Below are positions 59,231 through 64,000 of a stretch of 64,000 nt of DNA, piece by piece. Position 1 is the first letter of the stretch. Every line of letters starts with the position of its first letter. The DNA is taken from NCBI GenBank assembly GCA_965204685.1, contig OZ242004.1, forward strand, positions 2,170,001 to 2,234,000. Reading direction: 5' to 3'. Under the pieces are notes generated by a model, which was not told the DNA's origin, searched no databases, and saw only the letters and a program-made list of their open reading frames with translations. A program made the position numbers and the translations under genes. Source of the stretch: Bin87 sp965204685 (GTDB lineage Bacteria; Chloroflexota; Dehalococcoidia; Lucifugimonadales; UBA3495).

Positions 59231-60385
59231 TCACAGCTTCGGTTCTTCCACTGGCTTCCAGCCCCAGTAATCAACCGCTGGATGGCCAATCCGTATCATG
59301 TGCACCGGGTCACCGTATTTGTAATCCATCCAACGCAGATGGCCTGTATATTCGTCGTGGAACAGTTCGTACTCGCCGGTTTCCGTGTTGATAATCAGCA
59401 GTTTGCCCAGGTGTTCTTCCGTAAGACCCGGCTTGATGCGCGTTTCATAGATAGCCATCGCTTTGCTTTCTTTCTCCCGGAAGCGGCGTTCCCTTGCCGC
59501 CTTTTCGCTATCGGCGTCGTTCGCAACGGCGTACCCGGCGTCCCGTTCCAGCATCTCCGACAGGCCCATGAGCTCAAAGGCATCGGTGAGCGGGGTCATT
59601 TCGCCCACCAGGTGCTCCGTGGTGCCGGTGGCTTTCAGCTCGGCCATCACCTGGCCGACCCGATAGGCGACGGACATGAAGGCGCTGCCCGGGAAAATGA
59701 CCATCTTGAAGCCCAGGCGTTCCAGCTCGGCCACGTTGAGCAGCGGCGACTTGCCCGTTTCCACGAAGTTATACAGCAGCGGAACCGAGGTGTGAGCGAC
59801 CACCGCCGCCGCCTCTTCGGCGGATCGGATAGCTTCGACAAACAGGGCATCGGCGCCAGCTTCCGTGAAGGCATCGCAGCGACGCATCGTGTCGGCCCAT
59901 CCGGTCACCGCCAGCGCGTCGGTGCGGACGATGATGGTGAAATCGTCATCGGTGCGCGCGTCCACGGCGGCATGGATTTTCTGCACCATCTCGTCGATGG
60001 ACACCACCCGCTTGTCTTCCAGGTGCCCGCAGCGCTTGGGGAACTGCTGGTCCTCAATATGCACCGCCGCGACGCCCGTGCGTTCATATTCGCGGACGGT
60101 ACGCCGCACGTTCATGGTTCCGCCGTAACCGGTGTCGGCGTCGGCAATCACGGGAACCTCGACCGTGGAAGCGATTGCCGCCGCGTTGTCCAGCATCTCA
60201 GTGGCCGTGGCCAGCGCCAGGTCCGGGTAGCCGATGCGGGCCACCGACGTTCCGGCTCCGGTCATGTACACGGCCGGAAAACCGGTCCGTTCGATGATGG
60301 CGGCGGTGAGGCAATCATAGGCGCCTGGCGCCGTGATGATCCCAGGCTCGGCAAGCAATTGTCGAAAACGCGCGGTAGCACGCAT
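59231..60385 (-). CDS. Isocitrate lyase/PEP mutase family enzyme with extra C-terminal domain
   Basis: A 384-residue protein. Residues 1-290 are a complete family barrel: AGAYDCLTAAIIERTGFPAVYMTG, the metal-binding ADADTGYGG (82-90) and the lyase signature KRCGH at 117-121 with catalytic Cys119. This is the (methyl)isocitrate lyase/oxaloacetate hydrolase branch, cleaving a C-C bond next to a carboxylate. Family members are usually about 290 long. The additional residues 312-384 (IYETRIKPGLT, GEYELFHDEYTG, EEPKL end) match the free-standing proteins encoded at 18766-19035 and 19051-19356. ATG at 60385 is followed downstream by its own protease gene. Confidence 0.88.
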   Translation of the reverse strand: MRATARFRQLLAEPGIITAPGAYDCLTAAIIERTGFPAVYMTGAGTSVARIGYPDLALATATEMLDNAAAIASTVEVPVIADADTGYGGTMNVRRTVREYERTGVAAVHIEDQQFPKRCGHLEDKRVVSIDEMVQKIHAAVDARTDDDFTIIVRTDALAVTGWADTMRRCDAFTEAGADALFVEAIRSAEEAAAVVAHTSVPLLYNFVETGKSPLLNVAELERLGFKMVIFPGSAFMSVAYRVGQVMAELKATGTTEHLVGEMTPLTDAFELMGLSEMLERDAGYAVANDADSEKAARERRFREKESKAMAIYETRIKPGLTEEHLGKLLIINTETGEYELFHDEYTGHLRWMDYKYGDPVHMIRIGHPAVDYWGWKPVEEPKL

Positions 60386-60429
60386 GTCACAGGCTCCTTA
60401 ATCGCAATTCTGTCGCTACGGACTGTCGG

Positions 60430-61044
60430 CTACGGTCGCTTGGTTAAATCAACCGGAATCGCATCCCGCGGATCAGCAATCGGTCGGCCCGGGGCCGGTG
60501 GTTCCAAATAGGTGATGCTGTCGTAAAAATCATCCAATGCGATGAACTTGCCGTTCTCTTCCACCCATTCTCGCATCCGGCGGTTGCAACTGTGTCGCCA
60601 CGATAGCGCTTCAATGCGCCAGCCGCGCCGGTGCATGCGCTCCATGTCGGCGTGGAAACCTACGCCGTCATCAAAACCCGCGCCGTCTCCGGTAAGCATC
60701 ACTATGATTCCCGGATCGCCGTTATAGTCGAACCCGTCGCGCAACATTGCCGTTTGCAGCACTTGGTCCACACCCTGCTCACGGCCCTCCATCGCGCCAC
60801 GCTCTAGCAACTGAACGGTAACGCCCTCGTTTTCAAGGCGATTCCAGACGTGTCTCAACTCCGGTGGGACGGAGCCCACGGCGATTGCGCGTTCAATCTC
60901 CCGGCCTGCGTGCGCCAATTCCAACAGATTGCGAAAGTGGATGCGAGTCCGGTAGCGAGCGGTCTCGCCTTCCCGTTCGATGGACGCCTGTTGTGCGCTG
61001 ATGAAAATGTTGGAGTTGTCCCAATAGATGAAAACTTTGTCCAT
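60430..61044 (-). CDS. NYN-domain (LabA/PIN-like) protein
   Basis: A 204-residue NYN-domain protein, a PIN-like metal-dependent RNase fold. The first Asp is in VFIYWDNSNIF (Asp10), the second group in GREQGVDQVLQTAM, and the third in VMLTGDGAGFDDGVGFHADM, all conserved acidic positions. LSWRHSCNRRMREWVEENGKF near 160-180 follows. ATG 61044 was preferred over a TTG at 61050 because AGGAA is 8 bases upstream. No partner is evident; it may be a housekeeping RNA-turnover or phage-response protein. Confidence 0.85.
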   Translation of the reverse strand: MDKVFIYWDNSNIFISAQQASIEREGETARYRTRIHFRNLLELAHAGREIERAIAVGSVPPELRHVWNRLENEGVTVQLLERGAMEGREQGVDQVLQTAMLRDGFDYNGDPGIIVMLTGDGAGFDDGVGFHADMERMHRRGWRIEALSWRHSCNRRMREWVEENGKFIALDDFYDSITYLEPPAPGRPIADPRDAIPVDLTKRP

Positions 61045-61112
61045 TGCCAAATTTCCTGTTACATCATAATTGGCAGCCGCTTTAGCGCCCTATATGCAGC
61101 GCCGGAGCAAGT

Positions 61113-61877
61113 TCACGCCGTCAGCCCTCCGTCGATGGTCAGCGTCTGGCCATTGACGTAGCCGGCGCCCGGGCTCACCAGGTATAACACGGCCGAGGCC
61201 ACGTCCTCGGCGGCTCCGAAGCGTCCGGCCGGAATGCGGGAGAGCACCTGGCTCCGCTGGTCGTCGGTCATGCCGGCGGTCATGCCGCCATCCTCGCCGA
61301 CCTCGATGAATCCCGGGGCAACCGCGTTCACCGTGATGCTCCGGCTGGCCACTTCCCGCGCCATGGCCTTCGTGAATCCGATCTGCCCGGCCTTGGATGC
61401 GGCGTAGTTGGCCTGTCCCGGGTTGCCCGTGAGCCCCACCACCGAGGAGATGTTGACGACGCGCCCGTACCGCTGGCGAAGCATCAACGGGATGGCGAAA
61501 CGGGTGGCCAGGAACGTGCCGCGCAGGTTCACCGTGAGTACGTCGTCCCAGTCCGCGGCGGTCATGCGCAGCATGAGCCGGTCGCGATTGACGCCGGCGT
61601 TGTTGACCAGGATGTCCAGCCGGCCCAGCCGGTCGGCGGTGGTTTTCACCACGGCCTCCGCAGTGTTTTCGTCGGACACGTCGCCGGGCACGCGCAGCGC
61701 TTCGCCGCCGGCGGCGCGGATTTGGTCGATTGTCGCATCGGCGGCATCGGCGTTGCTGCGGTAGTTGATGGCCACCGACGCCCCCGCGGCGGCAAGCCTG
61801 GCCGCAATCACGGCGCCGATGCCCCGGGACGAGCCGGTAATCAGGGCAACCTGGCCGCTCAAATCAATCGTGTACAT
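61113..61877 (-). CDS. fabG: 3-oxoacyl-[ACP] reductase FabG
   Basis: A 254-residue short-chain dehydrogenase that reduces 3-oxoacyl-ACP in fatty acid synthesis. The cofactor loop is TGSSRGIG at 14-21, NNAG at 92-95, Ser144/145 in VVNISSVVG and Tyr158-x3-Lys162 in YAASK. The end YVNGQTLTIDGGLTA is typical. It lies 18 bases after plsX in the same direction, consistent with the FabG assignment. Confidence 0.92.
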   Translation of the reverse strand: MYTIDLSGQVALITGSSRGIGAVIAARLAAAGASVAINYRSNADAADATIDQIRAAGGEALRVPGDVSDENTAEAVVKTTADRLGRLDILVNNAGVNRDRLMLRMTAADWDDVLTVNLRGTFLATRFAIPLMLRQRYGRVVNISSVVGLTGNPGQANYAASKAGQIGFTKAMAREVASRSITVNAVAPGFIEVGEDGGMTAGMTDDQRSQVLSRIPAGRFGAAEDVASAVLYLVSPGAGYVNGQTLTIDGGLTA

Positions 61878-61895
61878 GGTTGAACACCCAATCCT

Positions 61896-62927
61896 TCACG
61901 TTTCGCGCGCGACGGCGCGATGCAATTCCGCCAACTCTTGCCGAAACCCCTCCACCAACTCCAGCCGGTGGCATAACAACCCAGTGTTGATCGCGCCGGC
62001 GACGCCCGTGGCGGTGGATGAACCGTGACCGATCATCACCAGACCGTCCACGCCAAAGAGCGGCCCGCCCATGGTGCGCGGCAGGTTCATGGTGGTCCAC
62101 AGCGCTTCTCCGATTTGCTGCACCTGCTCACGCGGCAGAACGGCCGACAGGCGCTGATGGAGATACGGTACCAACGCCGAACCCAGACCTTCCGCGAACT
62201 TGATCAGGATGTTGCCGATGAACCCATCACACACGATGACATCCGCCTTGCCGGTGAAAAAGTCCATCCCCTCGACGTTGCCCACGAAGTTGAGATGGCT
62301 CTCCCGAAAAAGGGTATGGCTCTCCTGGACCTGGCGATTGCCTTTTGCCGACTCTTCACCCACGCTGAGCAGCGCCACCCGTGGGTTCTCGATGCCCAGA
62401 CGGCGGCGGGAAAAAGCAACCCCCAGTGCGGCAAAGCTCAGCAGCAGCGACGGGCGACAATCCACGTTGCTGCCCAGATCGACCACGGTGGTGTTCGGCG
62501 CAACGCCAAGGAAATTGCCGCCGATGCAGGGCCGCTCCAGTCCTTCCAGCAGGCCCAGCGCCATCACCGCCGTGGCCATGGTGGCTCCGGTCGAACCCAT
62601 GGACACCACCATGTCGGCCGCGCCCTGCTGAACCAGTCCCATTGCAACGGCGATTGACGATTTCGGTTTCCGTCGCAGGGCGGCTATGGGATGCTCGTCA
62701 TCCTCCACCTTACCTTCCGACGGGGCCACTGAAACCGCGCGGCCCGTAACGTCGTGACGGGACAATTCGGCCTGCACGGCATCGTGATCGCCCACCAGGA
62801 TGACGGTCAATTCGGGATAGGCATCCAGTGCCGCCAGCGCCCCGGGAACCGTCTCCGGCGGACCAAAGTCCCCACCCATCGCATCCACCGCGACGCGTAC
62901 CCGCGGCATGTCTCCGTTCGTGCTCAT
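61896..62927 (-). CDS. plsX: Phosphate acyltransferase PlsX
   Basis: A 343-residue enzyme converting acyl-ACP to acyl-phosphate for phospholipid synthesis. VRVAVDAMGGDFGPPETVPGAL at the N-terminus is diagnostic, then MGSTGATMATAVMALGLLEGL and IENPRVALLSVGEESAKGN. The start overlaps the MaoC-like gene's stop by 4 bases, and fabG follows, giving a lipid-synthesis operon. Confidence 0.95.
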   Translation of the reverse strand: MSTNGDMPRVRVAVDAMGGDFGPPETVPGALAALDAYPELTVILVGDHDAVQAELSRHDVTGRAVSVAPSEGKVEDDEHPIAALRRKPKSSIAVAMGLVQQGAADMVVSMGSTGATMATAVMALGLLEGLERPCIGGNFLGVAPNTTVVDLGSNVDCRPSLLLSFAALGVAFSRRRLGIENPRVALLSVGEESAKGNRQVQESHTLFRESHLNFVGNVEGMDFFTGKADVIVCDGFIGNILIKFAEGLGSALVPYLHQRLSAVLPREQVQQIGEALWTTMNLPRTMGGPLFGVDGLVMIGHGSSTATGVAGAINTGLLCHRLELVEGFRQELAELHRAVARET

Positions 62928-63388
62928 CGCGCAGTTTCCCTCATATCTGCCGGGCCCATCACCACGGTCGCCGACCCGGTGATGATCCTGTTTCCATTAT
63001 CAACGTTTCGGAGCTCTACATTGCAGGTCAGGCGGCTGCCATCAGCGACCGATTCGCTCTTGGTCACTGAGCCGAGGGCTTCCAGAAGGTCTCCGGGATG
63101 TGCCGCCCCACGGAACCTGACCCGCAGGCTGCCTGACCGCAGCCAGCAGGAACCGTACTCGCCCGCCATCATCTCGGAGATCATGGCCAAAGTCAGCATG
63201 CCGTGGGCTATCACTCCTTCGAAACGGGTGGACGCCGCAAATTCATCGTCGTAGTGGATACGGTTGTGGTCGCCGGAAGCCGATCGGTAGGCATCGATAT
63301 TTTCTCGACTGACGACACGTCGCACCGGAGCGACCGCGTAGCCCACATCGAATCGCGAGGGGGCGTGTGTTGAAGCGTCAGCCGGCAT
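62924..63388 (-). CDS. MaoC-like (R)-hydratase/dehydratase
   Basis: A 154-residue hot-dog-fold protein with the hydratase motif: YRSASGDHNRIHYDDEFA places the catalytic Asp and His, followed by VIAHGMLTLAMISEMM. It should hydrate or dehydrate acyl-thioesters, likely together with the FAS1-like subunit encoded just upstream and overlapping by 11 bases. Mycobacterial HadAB pairs show this arrangement. It precedes plsX in the operon. Confidence 0.9.
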   Translation of the reverse strand: MPADASTHAPSRFDVGYAVAPVRRVVSRENIDAYRSASGDHNRIHYDDEFAASTRFEGVIAHGMLTLAMISEMMAGEYGSCWLRSGSLRVRFRGAAHPGDLLEALGSVTKSESVADGSRLTCNVELRNVDNGNRIITGSATVVMGPADMRETAR

Positions 63389-63788
63389 ATCGCTCTGTCA
63401 ATTCGTCGCTGTCATCCGCGGGAAGCAGCACAGTGGTGCGACCGTTCATCAAGTCCGATCCCGTGGGTTCGTCGGATACCGTGTAGTTAACCGTGAGAAA
63501 CCGCATTCCGCCGCGCTCGCGAACCGGTTCAACTCGGGCCACCGCGGCCACCGTGGAACCAACGCGCAACGCATCTACGGTTTCCAGATCCTGCAGGCTA
63601 TGGATCGCGCCGTCGGGCAGCGACAGGCGTTCCAGCAACAAGGCGACCACCCGGGCAGCGAGCATGATCGGAGGAGCGCATTGCGTGTCCATGTACAGCG
63701 GCAGATTATCGCCGACGGCCGAAAGGTATTCGTGGACTGCTTCAGAGGTAATGTCCCAGGAGCCCAGGCTGATCGCGTTATCTTGCAA
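63378..63788 (-). CDS. FAS1-like/MaoC N-terminal hot-dog dehydratase subunit
   Basis: A 136-residue hot-dog protein without the hydratase Asp-His motif, the stabilising partner of the following MaoC protein (HadA/HadC-like). ITSEAVHEYLSAVGDNLPLYMD, APPIMLAARV and TVAAVARVEPVRERGGMRFLTVNYTV are the typical pieces. The start is a TTG at 63788 directly after the strong ribosome site AGGGGAAGAGCA. First gene of the unit behind the promoter at 63839-63867. Confidence 0.84.
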   Translation of the reverse strand: MQDNAISLGSWDITSEAVHEYLSAVGDNLPLYMDTQCAPPIMLAARVVALLLERLSLPDGAIHSLQDLETVDALRVGSTVAAVARVEPVRERGGMRFLTVNYTVSDEPTGSDLMNGRTTVLLPADDSDELTERYAG

Positions 63789-63838
63789 TGCTCTTCCCCT
63801 GACCGATCATACGGCTGGCTCCGCCCCACAGTGCAAAC

Positions 63839-63867
63839 AATATACACGGGCAGGCCCAGACCGACAA
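63839..63867 (-). promoter_or_regulatory. Promoter of the MaoC-plsX-fabG lipid operon
   Basis: On the minus strand, TTGTCG (63867-63862), a 17-base spacer and TATATT (63844-63839), about 50 bases before the TTG start at 63788. Confidence 0.55.
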
Positions 63868-63944
63868 CGCGCGCTCTTTCAAAATGATTGGGTCCTGATC
63901 TTTTGGTGTAATATGATCGTCAAGTTCCAGCATCATGCGTACCC

Positions 63945-64000
63945 ACTTTCGGGAGTTAGTCAGAATCAGGATTTCCAAGATTATCGGATTTTCAGGATGC
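63945..64000. repeat. Dispersed repeat, cut by the window edge
   Basis: CACTTTCGGGAGTTAGTCAG, then AATCAGGATTTCCAAGATTA and TCGGATTTTCAGGATGC. These match the two halves of the composite repeat at 41468-41578 with a few changes. The rest of the copy lies outside the window. Confidence 0.75.

Noticed and set aside
63778..63978. A 66-codon minus-strand frame at the right edge.
   Set aside because: It begins inside the dispersed repeat, has no ribosome site and covers the promoter of the MaoC operon.

Overview
The window is GC-rich bacterial chromosome, densely packed with genes. No transposase, integrase, CRISPR array or rRNA gene was seen. The gene mix fits Chloroflexota, possibly the Dehalococcoidia/SAR202 side. 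It combines a UbiD/UbiA/UbiX/MenG menaquinone operon, a hopanoid (squalene-hopene) operon, an F420/deazaflavin-type nitroreductase, a luciferase-like flavin monooxygenase, a DUF2157/GDYXXLXY pair, many small clan AA and NYN proteins, and frequent GTG/TTG starts. This assignment is an inference from gene content only.

Layout. 1-2386 is the 5' part of mutS, running off the left edge. 2.7-6.4 kb holds a small HTH protein, a cupin, an enoyl-CoA hydratase, a YtxH-like protein and a hydantoinase. 6.4-7.8 kb is a small accessory island: a GIY-YIG protein, a Phd/PIN toxin-antitoxin pair and the decayed start of a NYN-domain gene. 8.0-11.4 kb has a zinc-type dehydrogenase, an unknown protein ending in a phage-primase-like C-terminal domain, a one-helix membrane peptide and an alpha/beta hydrolase. 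11.5-14.6 kb carries two tandem paralogues that look like very divergent FtsZ/tubulin-superfamily GTPases, the second behind its own promoter and a long leader. 14.7-17.3 kb has a flavin monooxygenase, an NHL-propeller protein and a small membrane protein. 17.3-20.4 kb encodes 2-oxoacid dehydrogenase E1 alpha and beta, with a three-gene module between them: two copies of an unnamed ~72-residue domain and a retropepsin-like protease. 20.6-21.4 kb is a degenerate MntA/HepT-type pair whose HEPN gene is frameshifted. 21.4-30.4 kb is a leftward housekeeping stretch: SAM hydroxide adenosyltransferase, secG, gatB, DUF502, then the menaquinone operon, a zinc ribbon and a deazaflavin nitroreductase.

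30.6-38.9 kb has a GLUG-repeat lipoprotein, a ThDP enzyme, a Fic protein overlapping a flavin-dependent halogenase, an unknown protein and an HpcH/HpaI aldolase. 39.2-41.4 kb carries tRNA-Thr(CGU) immediately before threonine synthase, a NIL-domain protein and a ThiS/MoaD-like protein. 41.6-55.9 kb is a 13-gene rightward hopanoid operon: polyprenyl synthase, HpnH, HpnG, HpnA, squalene-hopene cyclase, YjbQ, HpnC, HpnD, HpnE, and four further enzymes. 55.9-58.8 kb is the GDYXXLXY/DUF2157 pair. 58.8-60.4 kb repeats the protease module in another form: the unnamed domain is fused to the C-terminus of an isocitrate-lyase/PEP-mutase-family enzyme, followed at once by a second retropepsin-like protease. 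60.4-63.8 kb has a NYN protein and a fabG-plsX-MaoC lipid cluster behind a good promoter. The right edge cuts into a dispersed repeat whose fuller copy lies at 41.47-41.58 kb.

The strongest candidates for something undescribed are the twice-occurring 'tag domain plus retropepsin' module attached to central-metabolism enzymes, and the tandem divergent FtsZ/tubulin-like pair.
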